Assembly: GCA_033032865.1 (NCBI GenBank)
Contig: JAWHQI010000065.1
Span: 5,704,001-5,768,000 of the forward strand
DNA: 64,000 nucleotides
Source: Dactylorhiza incarnata
Taxonomy: Eukaryota > Streptophyta > Magnoliopsida > Asparagales > Orchidaceae
Reading direction: 5' to 3'
Numbering within the stretch: position 1 is the stretch's first letter; each line of letters opens with the position of its first letter. A program made the position numbers and the translations under genes. The notes below the pieces were generated by a model. That model saw nothing but the letters and a program-made list of their open reading frames with translations. It ran no database searches and had not been told where the DNA came from. Shown piece by piece: positions 12,201 through 21,490 of the stretch.

Positions 12201-15200
12201 GGGTTGTACGTTTCCCATAGGGCTTATGCCTAGAGAATCGTCGAGAGATTCGGCATGAAGGAGGGGAAGAGCAGTTCCCTCCACTAGAGGCTGGGCTGAA
12301 GCTTCGGAAGGAAGAAGGGAGGATTCTTCCTGATCCGAAGATCTTTCGGGCACTAATGGGGAGTCTTATATACTTGACTATCACGAGGCCAGACATCGCC
12401 TTAGCTGTCGGCCGAGTTAGTCGGTATATGCAGGAGCTGCGAAAGCCTCATCTGGAGACAGCTAAAGGGATTCTGAAGTTTGTGAAGGGAACCCTTGAAA
12501 TGGGGTTGTCTTATGGAGAGAATTCTGACTTCAAGCTGCATGGGTACACGGATGCAGACTACGGAGGTGACGCTGATGATCGCAAGTCGACATCAGGTTA
12601 CGTGTTTTTGTGTGGAGTTGTTGTTATCTCGTGGTGTAGCAAGAAGCATGACTCTATTTCCCTTTCTACTACGGAGGCCGAGTGCAAGGCGTCGTCCTTA
12701 GCAGCTTAGGAGTGTGTCTGGCTAAGGAGACTAGTAGAGGATGTGGACGAGGAGGTCAGCGGACCTACTTTGCTTCGCGGGGACAATGAGAGTGCCTTGA
12801 AACTGGTAACTAACCCAGTGTGTCATGCAAGGAACAAGCACATTGAGATCGAGCATCACTTTATCAGAGAGAAGGTGCTGGGTGGCTTGATCGCTGTGGA
12901 GCATGTGCGGAGTGAAGACAACCTTGTGGATATATTCACGAAGCCCCTATTTGCGGGGCCGTTCCAGAGGCTTCGCTCGGTGCTTGGTGTTATTCCCGGA
13001 GCTCACTTCAAGGGGGAGTGTTAGATTTGAAGTGAGCTAGCGCCAGCGCTAGCTCAGCTTCGAGAAGATCTCCTCCTTTGCCTATAAATAGGAGGGTATA
13101 CCCCCTCTAATTAGAGATTCATATAGTGGCGAGTATCATCAACTTTGAGCGAGTTTGAGAAACCAGAGTGCCACCTGGAGAGCAGTGAACTCGGAGTCAG
13201 TTCGGCTAGCGACCTAGAGAGAGTTCCTTACTCGCGAGATAGCGCCGACGATAGTGGATAGCGCCTGCGGTAGCGAGAAGAGAAGGAAGCTTGTGAGTTG
13301 CGAGCTTCGGAGATAGCACCCGACGCTAGTGGCTAGCGCGCGCGGTAGCGAGAAGAGGAGGAAGCGAAGAGTGGCGAGCTTGCGAGTAGTGAGATTGCGA
13401 GTAGCGAGCTTGAGAGCTAGCGCTAGCGCTAGTGGCTAGCGCCCGCGGTAGCGAGCAGCGAGTATCACCTACGTGGTGTGCTCCGGAGTAGAAGCGGACA
13501 CTGTCCGTGACCAGTTTCTGTTACTACTATTCGCTGTTGTGAATCAAGTTGGATGCAACTTGTTTTCAGCCATGTTCATTTGTAACTAGCTGCCAAGAGT
13601 TATTAATTGTGAAAATTTCTTGTTCATCCCTTGATGTCTTTATTCTCGTGTTGGTTGACGTGTTCTTCTGACTTCAAATATTTCACAGTACCTACAACGA
13701 AGAAGAAAGGGGAATTAAGAAAAAGGTAAATTGGGGGAGATGGAGGAGAAGGGATACGAGAGCCTTACTAGTGATGGTGGCATCTAACCTAAAAGAAATG
13801 GCGAGGATCTGAGTCATCTAGACTTAGAAAGCGGGAAGAATTTGTTGCGGGAATGAGAGAGAGAGAGACGAACGATAGTGGGATCTTAGGGCATCGACGA
13901 TCCCACATAGCTGTAACAAAGAAGAAAGGGGAATTAAGGAAGAAATAAAGTGAGGGAGATAGAGGAGAAAGGCGTAGGAGAGTCTTACCAGTGATGGTGG
14001 CGTCGATTGTGGAAGGGACGTCAATTCAGCTATGGCGGCTTGGATTGAGAGAGGGAGGAAGAGGTAGTGACGGGATTTTGGGGCTTTGACTCCCGAGAAC
14101 GAAGAAGAAAAGCTGTGAGAAATTGAATGACTGAGATTTAAAGTTTATAACTCGATGTCCTAGTTTTTCTTTTTAGTTATACAAGTGACAGGCACGGGAC
14201 TCCGCCCCTACTGCCAAGCGCGATAGTATCCGGCCGGTGATGGCGGGCTTCGAGCGGGTGGGCTTCGCCCGCCCCTGGCCAAACACGATAGTACCCAGCC
14301 TGTGACGGTGGGCTTCACCCACCCCTGACGGGATACGCCCACCCCCGGCGGGATATGCCCATGATGCTCCGAGCTGCACCCACAACATATACATATGAGT
14401 CCTCAAAGTGACCGCACAAAAATTTTAATTAATATTTTATAATTATTTTTTTTCAAAAATATTTATATTTTAACAAAAAATTATTTTAAAGTAGGTCTAA
14501 TGATTACCTATCATAGTAGGTGTAGGAAGTCTACTAAAAAACTTTTGGATTTTATGAATTTCCATCATTATTTTTATTATAGAGATATAGTGTAATTACA
14601 CAAATAGTAATTATATTTTATGAATTTTCATTTTTTTCATAATATATGTTAAGTCATTGGAGTAAAAGGATGAGGCTATATTTGACAATTTTGAATGTTG
14701 CTCAAAAGACAACTTCTTGTATATAGTAGTTAAAGATATGTGTATATGCACATACATATGTGTGTGCGCACGTGCCCACACACACTTATATACATTAGTG
14801 ACATGCACGGGGCTTCGCCCCTATCCATAACTACAACAATGCAGGAGGGACCCCCGTGCGGCCGCGACATTACTCTAAACACGACAATACGTCCGCCGAT
14901 TGTGAACGAGCTCCGTCCGTCCGCGGGTTCAATAAAAATTGATTTGTGTTTCTGTGAATTGTGATGGTCATCCATCATTACACCACGGATGATTTTTCTT
15001 ATATATAATAGAGATAAAATAAGAAGTGAAACTCCACTCATTGTGATTTTGAGCATATTAAAATGCAAAGTTCAGGTCTGAGTAAATAGATATTTTACAG
15101 AATAATATTGTTCAAAAAAATAAAATTCAAGAGTACACTGTGGCTGGTGGGTGTGCAGTTGATTGTCATAGCCTAGATTTAGCTAAGATTCTTGCAAAGC

Positions 15201-18200
15201 CTTGAGGAAGAACCTATATTGGTGAAGATCCGACAATGGTTCATGCTAATGTTCCAATGAATACCACACAAAGGAAAGATAAATTCATGGTGGAAATGCA
15301 AAGTTCAGGTCGAGTAAATAGACATTTTACAGAATAATACTTGTTCAAAAAAATAAAACTCAAGAGTACCCTGTCGCTGGCGGGTGTGCAGTTGATTATC
15401 ATAGCGTAGATTTTGCTAAGATTCTTGCAAAGCCTTGAGGAAGATCCGACATTGGTGAAGATCCGACAATGGTTCATGCTAACGTTCAAATGAATACCAC
15501 AAAGAAAAGATAAATTCATGGCGGAAATGAAAATGCAAAAAGAAAAACAAAGCGAGCACTGTGCATATCTGCTTTGTGACTTACAACTCGATTGTTACCA
15601 ACTATATGATAACCACTGCCTATCACTCTTTTCAACCATTATTTGTTTATTTAAGATCCTGTTCTGAAAATGGTTTGAGCCTTTGACTAGTGGTAATTGT
15701 TTAACTTATCAACTCCCAAGCACTTTTTAAAAATTTAATTTCCGCCTTTAAAGTCTCTGCCCTGCTAAGCAAAGTGCGATTAATTTGCTATCTATCGAAC
15801 TGATCTCTAGCACGACTGGTTCATTACTTTAGCATATGTTATATTACCTTGAAAGATCGTATTGCTTATGGTTTGGTTGTTTTTATTATATGTTGTAGGG
15901 TATTATAGTTTTTGCTTCAGCGATGGCTACGCTTGGAGTCCAAATATTGCTCGAGTCTGGTCAACAACTTCTTTCATCGGTACAATTTATTTTACATAGC
16001 CATTTTTGTTTAGTAACACTGACTACTTGGTGGATGTAACCTTATTTGGGTCAAATTGATTGCAAATCATTAAAAATTCATACAACAAAGTTATCCGTTC
16101 CCTGCTTTTAGAGAGTTTCAGAAGGCACCAATATTTTTTTTAATGAAGAATTTTATCCATGATATTTGATGATTCATGATGAAGACATATGATTTGTTTT
16201 ATACCCGATTGTTGTCATATTTATATGCATATAATAAAAATTTACCGAGAATATTAGTGCTCATTAGTTTGTAATTACTTTTATTTTGTGCTCATCTATT
16301 TTGTGGTTTTGATTTTTTTTTTTACAATCTATTATGTGCTTAAGATAATCATGTCTTTGTTGCAGTCTCATTCTTCTCTGGATCATTCAACCGTGAACTT
16401 GATAATTGGTGTTATGTCTTCAGTAACAGTAGTAAAGTTTGCACTGATGATTTACTGTCAGAGCTTCAAAAATGAAATCGTCAAAGCTTATGCGCAAGAT
16501 CATTTATTTGATGTAATCACTAACTCCATTGGTTTAGCTACCGCCATACTAGCCATTAATTTATTGTGGTGGATCGACCCCGTAGGAGCTATTGTGGTGA
16601 GTTTGAATCTTCTATATTTGTAATCAACTTCTCATTAATCTTATTCGAGCTTGTTGATTATATTTCCTTACTCATTCCCCATTCATAGGATATACTAAAT
16701 TTAGTAAGTAGAATGCACTAATTGATCATGATTATCAGTATTCGCCTAATCCCACCTTGTTGGATGTTTTACAAGTCCACATTCTCAATTCATAGAAAAC
16801 AATTTAGTGAGTTCGAATGCACCATCTACTTATCATTGTCATTATCATTATCATTATCCTATCTTGTTGGTGATTCTATGATTCGTGACTCTCCATTCAT
16901 AGGAGCTATTTTGGTATGTTCAAATGCTCTTATTTGTTCATCATCAATATCCTTATTCGTTTTGTCACAGCTTGATGATGTTTTATAACCCTCACTCTCA
17001 GTGTTAGCGTAGAGAAGAGCGAGAAGAAACAAACAAAACAAGAGCACACGAAAAGAAGAAGAAGAGAACTCAATAATTGTTTCTGAACTAGCTAGATGTC
17101 TTATAAATGAAGACTCCATCCCCCTTTGTAGCCATTCAAAGCCAATATTTTATTTCAAAACTTCTATCATCGTTCACCTCATTATACTATTTACATCATT
17201 CTGACATAAACCTATCATTTACATCCTCGATGACATCATCTAATCAATTGCATCATCGACGACATCATCCAATTACTTACATAATCATTTACATCATTAT
17301 TTACGTTCAAAACATTTTGTATCATAAAATCAACACTTAGATCTATGAAACTATGATGGTAAGTTAGAATGTGGAGTTTTATCATCGTCATCATCATCAT
17401 TTTATCAACATCATTGTCCAAGCTTTGTAGTTGGTTTTATAAGTCTTAGTTCTTCATTTATAGGAGCGATTATGGTAAATTTGAATGTTCTATTTGTTCA
17501 TCATCATTATCAATAGCCTAATTCTAGTTTGTTCGCATTCTACCATTTTTTCTTCTCGCCTCTTAAAGATCAATTTATCTTGGCATTCTTGGTCCATCAC
17601 TTACACATGATGTGTATTTGTGAAAATCCTTCAAGTCTATTATCATCTCATCTTCAAGTAATTTGACTCACACCATCCCTCTAATGTTTTTATCTATTAA
17701 TTTTGTCATGGTTGACTTGTTCATCATCTAATTCTTAGATTCTCATGATGCCTCCATTCATGCCTCTTTTTTACCCATGAAAACTATATTACAAGATAAA
17801 GTTCTTTGTAGTCTTTTCCAATTCATTTAAATTAGTTTTTCAGTGGTGTAACTCATATTATCTTGCTTTAATGTCGGAATTTATAATGGTAATTTTCTTA
17901 TACATGCCATATCTTCTGAATGCTACTCTTTCTGAAGCAAAATGTGCAAAAATAGAGCGCTTTCATCAATATAAATTTTTTTGTTGGCTTTTTTTATTCA
18001 TAAATCTACAAAAAAATAAAATCACGTGGAGCCTAATTAGTCCCATTTTGATGTTAAAGCCATTACAATAAAAATTGCATGACGTCATTATGATCATATG
18101 ATCTGATGTGATCAATATGGTCATGTGTGTGCAATCACAATATTGATCTCACACAATCATAATAATCACATATGTGTTTGTGTATGACTATTTAATTGAC

Positions 18201-18847
18201 GCCACATTATTCTTGTTGTGATTACATATGATAATAATGATCTCATCATGACAATGATTATGATCATGCCTAATCATATTGTATGCATCTGATGTCACGC
18301 ACAATCAACCAGGATTTAAAACATTGTTTCCATGACCCGAACAAATTAATTTTGCTTTGATAAAGTGGGTCAATAAGTTTCCTATGCGGTAGGAGTAATG
18401 GCACGGAATTGGCCATAAGCATCTCCATTGCTTCTTTAATGTAACTCTTTACTAGATATTGTGCTCCCCAACGTGATGAACTTATGTTATACTTTGCAGA
18501 TAGCACTGTATACTATGGGAAATTGGGCAAAAACTGTTCTTGAGAATGTAAGGTCACTAGTGGGAAAATCCGCGCCTCCTAATTACTTGGCAAAACTGAC
18601 ATACCTCATATGGAATCACCATGAAGAAATTAAGCACATCGACACAGTAAGAGCTTACACATTCGGATTCTATTACTTCGTTGAGGTGGACATCGTGCTC
18701 CATGGGAATATGCTTCTATCTGAATCGCATGATATTGGCGAGACGCTCCAAATGAAGCTCGAGCAATTGCCTGAAGTGGAAAGAGCATTCGTGCATGTGG
18801 ACTTTGAGTTTACCCACAAGCCCGAACATAAAACCACGATTGGATGA
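25..18847 (+). CDS. MTP: Metal tolerance protein (Mn-CDF cation efflux transporter), 5'-partial, four exons
   Basis: Joined exons 25-270, 15899-15979, 16366-16596 and 18500-18847 give 301 residues in one open frame and a TGA stop. All introns are phase 0 with GT-AG ends. The protein matches the plant MTP8-11 group of cation diffusion facilitators, membrane transporters that move Mn2+ (or related divalent metals) out of the cytosol, usually into Golgi, vacuole or prevacuolar compartments. Both signature metal-site motifs are intact: DSLLD (residues 46-50 of this partial protein) and DHLFD (154-158). Hydrophobic segments lie at about 16-33, 38-60, 83-100, 119-140 and 157-180. The C-terminal cytosolic domain (about 187-301) contains [11 protein letters not shown] and ends [11 protein letters not shown]. 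The N-terminal roughly 100 residues lie upstream of the window. The intact frame suggests a working gene, but intron 1 is 15.6 kb and full of transposons. The domain that usually reads GSHYFVEVD here reads GFYYFVEVD. The exact paralogue (MTP9, 10 or 11) is not resolved. Confidence 0.9.
1518..1547. repeat. 12-bp perfect stem-loop
   Basis: gttaatagcaaa and tttgctattaac form a perfect 12-bp inverted repeat around a 6-base loop. It lies just upstream of the GC-rich island and could be part of the terminal region of an old DNA transposon. Confidence 0.6.
1682..1939 (+). pseudogene. GC-rich 85-codon ORF, possible captured gene fragment
   Basis: A short open frame in a GC-rich island (1640-2110) that contrasts with the AT-rich intron around it. 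The protein ([11 protein letters not shown] to AVRETIIG) has no motif I recognise. The stretch actttaagtctc at about 1571 and its approximate inverse gagatttaaagt at 14132 could be ends of a Mutator-like element that picked up gene sequence before Copia-A inserted into it. That is weak evidence, and the ORF may equally be chance. Confidence 0.2.
2635..3297 (+). repeat. Copia-A 5' LTR
   Basis: 663 bp, TG...CA, near-identical to 13019-13687. A TATA box (cctataaatagg, about 2703) lies about 70 bp into the LTR. The rest is dominated by the word TAGCG/CGCTA (14 occurrences by eye), often as gcgctagcg. Confidence 0.93.
2704..2713 (+). promoter_or_regulatory. TATA box of Copia-A 5' LTR
   Basis: tataaatagg inside the LTR, matched by the same sequence in the 3' LTR near 13083. 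It fits the LTR's RNA polymerase II promoter and would fire in the same direction as MTP. Confidence 0.6.
3298..3309 (+). other. Primer-binding site of Copia-A
   Basis: tgatatcagagg directly abuts the LTR end CA. It is a one-mismatch variant of the initiator-Met tRNA complement (TGGTATCAGAG) used by most plant Copia elements. Confidence 0.8.
3340..3841 (+). pseudogene. gag: Copia-A gag, 5' part (broken)
   Basis: Starts at ATG 3340 and aligns codon by codon with the Copia-2 gag at 21491: [14 protein letters not shown], then [16 protein letters not shown], then the region with [12 protein letters not shown]. In-frame stops occur at codon 4, after LLGEDL, and after NKKNVARP. The frame is cut at 3841 by the 5.57-kb solo LTR and resumes at 9415. 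Function of the family: capsid-like nucleocapsid precursor. This copy cannot make it. Confidence 0.85.
4408..4426. repeat. (TA)n microsatellite in solo LTR
   Basis: A run of alternating TA (gatatatatatatatataaat) in otherwise mixed sequence. Confidence 0.8.
6120..6650. repeat. About 310-bp degenerate tandem duplication in solo LTR
   Basis: The block containing ctctggtcactaag, gggtttgacc and ccctagggttagggtctaa appears twice, beginning near 6120 and near 6431, with many substitutions. This is typical of internal growth of long plant LTRs. Confidence 0.65.
8690..9165. repeat. About 156-bp degenerate tandem repeat, three copies, in solo LTR
   Basis: Units start at ggggcttttgggttcaatagg (about 8696), ggggctttttggtccactag (about 8853) and ggggcttttgggtccattagg (about 9009). 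Each is followed by gtcaattt and ttggtcaaatt words. Confidence 0.65.
9415..9754 (+). pseudogene. gag: Copia-A gag, 3' part with CCHC zinc knuckle
   Basis: Resumes the gag frame interrupted at 3841. It covers the region [20 protein letters not shown] and a zinc knuckle [14 protein letters not shown] (C-X2-C-X4-H-X4-C), the nucleic-acid-binding motif of retroelement nucleocapsids. It ends at a TAG after HVANK, where related Copia-2 reads on. A Gly/Arg/His-rich repeat ([12 protein letters not shown]) follows to about 9830 with further stops. Confidence 0.85.
9852..11804 (+). pseudogene. pol: Copia-A pol, protease and integrase part (broken)
   Basis: The protease region shows [14 protein letters not shown], where the catalytic Asp-Ser-Gly has become DYG, so the protease would be dead even without stops. 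GAG-pre-integrase follows ([10 protein letters not shown] to CDDC). The integrase core has the DDE-type segment around [13 protein letters not shown] and SNNGGEFTS, with a stop after SCAHTPQ. The start of reverse transcriptase ([32 protein letters not shown]) precedes a frame loss near 11800. In-frame stops also occur after DGHVCDDC. Confidence 0.9.
11805..13024 (+). pseudogene. pol: Copia-A pol, reverse transcriptase and RNase H part (broken)
   Basis: A small deletion at about 11803 removes the segment after PLAA. The frame picks up at [12 protein letters not shown]. The RT active site is intact as [11 protein letters not shown] (about 12055). RNase H shows DADYGGD and [14 protein letters not shown], and the C-terminus ends FKGEC. 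Stops follow YDA, RAYA and SSLAA. The final Cys codon and TAG stop (13019-13024) lie in the first bases of the 3' LTR. Confidence 0.9.
13019..13687 (+). repeat. Copia-A 3' LTR
   Basis: 669 bp, TGTTAGATTT...TTTCACA, with the purine tract aagggggag just upstream and gtacc just downstream. It shares the TATA box and the TAGCG-rich body with the 5' LTR. The scattered differences between the two copies indicate an old insertion. Confidence 0.93.
13694..14030. repeat. About 220-bp imperfect tandem duplication
   Basis: aacgaagaagaaaggggaatt (13697) to agtgatggtggcat recurs as aacaaagaagaaaggggaatt (13916) to agtgatggtggcgt. It lies right of Copia-A in intron 1. No gene is seen between 13693 and 14181. 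Confidence 0.7.
14182..14585 (-). mobile_element. Non-autonomous Helitron, 404 bp
   Basis: On the minus strand the element begins TCTCTATAATAAAAATAATG after a host A. It ends with a hairpin GGGGC-GGA-GTCCC, ten bases, then CTTG before a host T. This is Helitron geometry (5' TC, 3' hairpin about 10 nt before CTRR, insertion between A and T), with CTTG departing slightly from CTRR. The neighbour at 14795 shares the same ends and orientation. The 3' half is GC-rich with repeated cccaccc/gggcttcgccc hairpins. Confidence 0.6.
14795..15014 (-). mobile_element. Non-autonomous Helitron, 220 bp
   Basis: The minus strand reads A|TCTCTATTATATATAAG at the 5' end. At the 3' end it shows a perfect hairpin GGGGC-GAA-GCCCC, the ten bases GTGCATGTCA, then CTAA|T. 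All canonical Helitron terminal features are present. No coding capacity. It lies 209 bp from a related element in the same orientation. Confidence 0.7.
15057..15531. repeat. About 236-bp tandem duplication in MTP intron 1
   Basis: aaatgcaaagttcagg at 15060 and 15296 begins two similar units, both containing cttgcaaagccttgaggaag, gatccgacaatggttcatgc and gataaattcatgg. No coding content is recognised. Confidence 0.8.
15899..15979 (+). CDS. MTP: MTP exon b
   Basis: Acceptor tgttgtag at 15891-15898 and donor GTACAA at 15980. The 27 codons ([15 protein letters not shown] to QQLLSS) encode most of one transmembrane helix and join exon a at MQPV|GIIVFAS, exactly as in plant Mn-CDF proteins. Too short for a simple ORF search. 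Confidence 0.88.
16366..16596 (+). CDS. MTP: MTP exon c
   Basis: Acceptor gttgcag (ends 16365) and donor GTGAGT (16597). The 77 codons carry the second DxxxD metal-site motif in [13 protein letters not shown] and end WIDPVGAIV. Its last codons and donor lie at the head of a degenerate tandem repeat that continues into intron 3. Confidence 0.9.
16583..17520. repeat. Degenerate about 105-bp repeats copying the exon c/intron boundary
   Basis: Four adjacent units begin near 16583, 16684, 16790 and 16897, and a fifth near 17452. Common words are attcataggagctatt, a GT-donor-like tggtaagtt/tgagttcgaatgc, tttgttcatcatc and atcttgttgg. The first unit includes the real 3' end of exon c and its donor. 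The third unit includes a cattat microsatellite at 16832-16858. Confidence 0.7.
17521..18499 (+). other. Intron 3, remainder
   Basis: AT-rich intron with a tgatcatatgatc-type region (18080-18290) rich in short inverted repeats of atgatcat. No coding or mobile element is recognised. Confidence 0.5.
18500..18847 (+). CDS. MTP: MTP exon d (terminal)
   Basis: Acceptor ctttgcag ends at 18499, and the exon runs to TGA at 18845-18847. It encodes the cytosolic C-terminal domain: [46 protein letters not shown], the segment around [24 protein letters not shown], and [18 protein letters not shown]. This domain dimerises and senses metal in CDF proteins. A Tyr stands where the family usually has His before YFVEVD. 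Confidence 0.93.
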   Translation: MALYTMGNWAKTVLENVRSLVGKSAPPNYLAKLTYLIWNHHEEIKHIDTVRAYTFGFYYFVEVDIVLHGNMLLSESHDIGETLQMKLEQLPEVERAFVHVDFEFTHKPEHKTTIG

Positions 18848-19609
18848 GTATTGTCGAGCTCTTTGCAATGTAGTACAATGTTTTCCTCTATGATAATTCA
18901 AAGCAAGTTTTATCGACTGAGTTATACCTTGTTGATAAATATGCTTGCTATGTACTTTCTCCTCATATTTAAAATTTACCAAAACCATATGGGAATATTT
19001 ATATTAAATGTATGGGTTTTGGATTCATCGTCATGATATCTTCTAAATTGTATAACAATTACTTTTTCTTCGTTATAATAATTTTAAATCTCTTTTCTAT
19101 TTACAAGATATCTTTTAAGAAAATCATTTAACAAAATAGATGTCTCACTGATAACAACTATGCAGATAGAGAAAAGCATGAAGACACTTGTACACATGAA
19201 TTGAAGTAAACTTGTGATTGAAAACTATTAGTAACTCTACTACTAATACTTGTTAGTGCTTCATCATAGAAATTCTTAATAACTTCTATGTACATCGCAA
19301 AATCATATATCATGTCACTTCAATTATATGCATTTTCTACATCAATAAAAGCAAGTTTAAGAATTTTTGTATTGTTCTCATAAAAATTGACTTTTCTTGT
19401 ATATGAAACCAAATTAAATATTGATGCAATATTTTCTAAGTTACGCGCGCTCAGTAACTCTTTATAGCTCAATGTTGGACTCATAAGATTGATTAACATA
19501 ATTTGGAGAATATCTTTCATTCTTAAACATATATTGTCACCAAGATGTTACTTCCCTATTTATTGAAGTTTTTAAAATACTATTGAAAAAGACATGTTAA
19601 CCAATCCAC
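18848..19609 (+). other. MTP 3' flank
   Basis: AT-rich. It probably includes the 3' untranslated region just after 18847, with ataaat-type signals (for example near 18931). I see no further gene. Confidence 0.5.
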
Positions 19610-20192
19610 TATAGGTGATCTCATAATTTTTCAATCTCTTGTACCTAAAGCCTTATCTCTATGGATGTTTCCCAAATTCTATTTCACCTTACATTTTCAA
19701 GATAATATGTAGTATATCTTATTTTTCTTGTAAGTCCGCTCTGATGAAATATTTCTTCTTTACACTCATCATATAGTAATTAACATTATCATTTCTTATT
19801 GAAATGTTCATCTTCAAGGGAGATCTATTTATTTTCACTTTTAATGCATTGACTCTCATTTTAATTATCTGGATTATATCTATAGCAAGATAACACATGT
19901 AGATAAAAATTACATGATAAGATACTCAATCACAAACAACATCCTACTTGATTATATGTAAAGAAAGAACTACTATAATAAATCCATTGGTGTATTAGAT
20001 GATGATATAACAAGTGCTTGCCTTTGGATTACAAACTAGAGTCCATTGATTATGCTTCTCTCCCTATATTGATACACACACGTAGAGTAGGCTAAAGCCC
20101 AACTAAAATATCGATCGAGTACTTTAGGATACTCCTCAATCTAGGCGACTCCTTGATACTCATTATCTAGTAATCTTAACACAAGAAATAAT
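19610..20192. repeat. 1-kb duplicated sequence, copy 1, left part
   Basis: From about 19610 (ggtgatctcataatttttc) to the Copia-2 insertion site. It matches 30868-31452 with scattered differences, sharing cttcaagggagatctattt, aattacatgataagatactc and cttgatactcattatctag. Its other half is at 29848-30288. Confidence 0.8.
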
Positions 20193-21398
20193 TGTTAAAT
20201 TTTTGAAGTGGAAGTGGATTTGAGCTGGGCAGTCTGTGGATTGGAGACCGCAGAGACCGCGCGGTCTGCGTTAGTTCTCTGGTCAGTTTAGTTTCAGCGG
20301 GTTGTTCTGAGCGGTCTAATCTGGGAGACCGCCTCTTCTGTCCGGGCAGCTTGCGCGGGTTGGTCTGGCGACTTGTCCTAAGTCGGCCAGATGTTTTTGG
20401 TCTGCCTTCTTGCAGTGACCGGGCGGTCTGACGACTATTCTAGTCGGTCTGGTTACTGAAGGAGTTCTTTGCTTTGCAATAAGACCGAGTGGTCTGCTTA
20501 TTGAGACCGCGGTGACCAGGCAGTTTGGGTGTAACCGCAAGGTTTATTAAAGGAGCCGTGAGCTATGCTGAGCTCGGGCGGTCTGCTTTGCGAGACCGCT
20601 CATGATCTGATGGGCAGTTATTGTATCCCGATTTGTGTGGTGACGACATCCGTCTGTCCGCCTATAAATAGGGGTGCAGAGCCCGTCATTAATAACGAGA
20701 ACTGTAAGAACCAAAGTTGGCTTGATTGTGCCGGTCTCACTTTGAGGTCGTGCGGTCTGAGATCTTTGTCTGACCGGTTTCTGTGTTCACAGGTTAACGG
20801 CTTGGAGCTCGTGGTCAGTTTGTCTCCCTTCTTCCAGCTTTGAATAAACCAGTCCGGGCGGACTGTGTTTAAGTGTTCGCGGTTTGTGCAGTGGACTCAG
20901 ATGATCAGGTGGTCTTAAGTGGCCAGGCGGTCTTGAGTTATGGTCTGTCACAGGTAGCAGTTCTTTGTTCAGAGTTCGCGGGTTATTCCTTGATCAAGAC
21001 CGTGCGGTCTGGGCAATCAAGAAGTGCGAACTGGGTGTTTTCAGCAGTGGAATAAAGCAGCAAGTTGGCGGTCTGTGGTTGCGGTCTGACAGGTGCGGCT
21101 TGTACTATGTTCGTGTGGTCTCAGCGGCTTCCATCCGGCTTGTCTATTCGCGCGGTCTGGCGGTCTCAGGGTGTCAGGTCGCTGAAGATGGTTTTACCCT
21201 TTTGTTGTGTGCTTCTCTCCTCCGTGATTCTTATGAATCATATCTCGCCATGTATACCTCGCATTGTAAATACATAGTCAATACCATAGTACTATTCATT
21301 CTTGTCATTGTCACTGTTGTGCTACACTTGTGAAAGGTTTTGTGTAGTGTGTTCCGCATCTTTTTTACTTCACCTCCGGACCTCAAGTTTTCTCAACA
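20193..21398 (+). repeat. Copia-2 LTR 1 (5')
   Basis: 1,206 bp. The TATA box (tataaata) is at 20663. The LTR is saturated with GCGGTCT/AGACCGC (16 occurrences by eye). It is followed directly by the primer-binding site tggtatcagagg (21399-21410). Confidence 0.93.
20663..20670 (+). promoter_or_regulatory. TATA box of Copia-2 LTR 1
   Basis: tataaata, also present in LTR 2 (26041) and LTR 3 (29107) at the same relative place. Confidence 0.6.
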
Positions 21399-21410
21399 TG
21401 GTATCAGAGG
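21399..21410 (+). other. Primer-binding site of Copia-2
   Basis: tggtatcagagg immediately after the LTR end CA. It is complementary to the 3' end of initiator methionine tRNA over 11 of 12 bases of the usual plant Copia site. Confidence 0.85.
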
Positions 21411-21490
21411 GAGATTGCTGAGGTTGCGAAGCAGAAATTACTGGTACTTCTCTCGAGTTTCTCAAGTGGTTAGCAATCAGTGGGATAGCA

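Larger units (their letters stand above)
2635..13687 (+). mobile_element. Copia-A: Ty1/Copia LTR retrotransposon, decayed, in MTP intron 1
   Basis: Two LTRs (2635-3297 and 13019-13687) bound an 11.05-kb insertion flanked by the perfect 5-bp duplication gtacc (2630-2634 and 13688-13692). LTR ends are TGTTAGATTT and TATTTCACA. A methionine-tRNA-type primer-binding site follows the left LTR, and the polypurine tract aagggggag precedes the right one. The domain order gag, protease, integrase, reverse transcriptase, RNase H is that of Copia. The reading frame is broken by many stops, frameshifts and small deletions, and by a solo LTR inserted in gag. The polyprotein is closely related to that of Copia-2. 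Confidence 0.95.

Noticed and set aside
19320..19520. Minus-strand frame ending LAFIDVENAYN, slightly like a LINE reverse-transcriptase motif (FID..KAYD)
   Set aside because: Only one short motif resemblance in very AT-rich DNA, with no upstream or downstream RT blocks.
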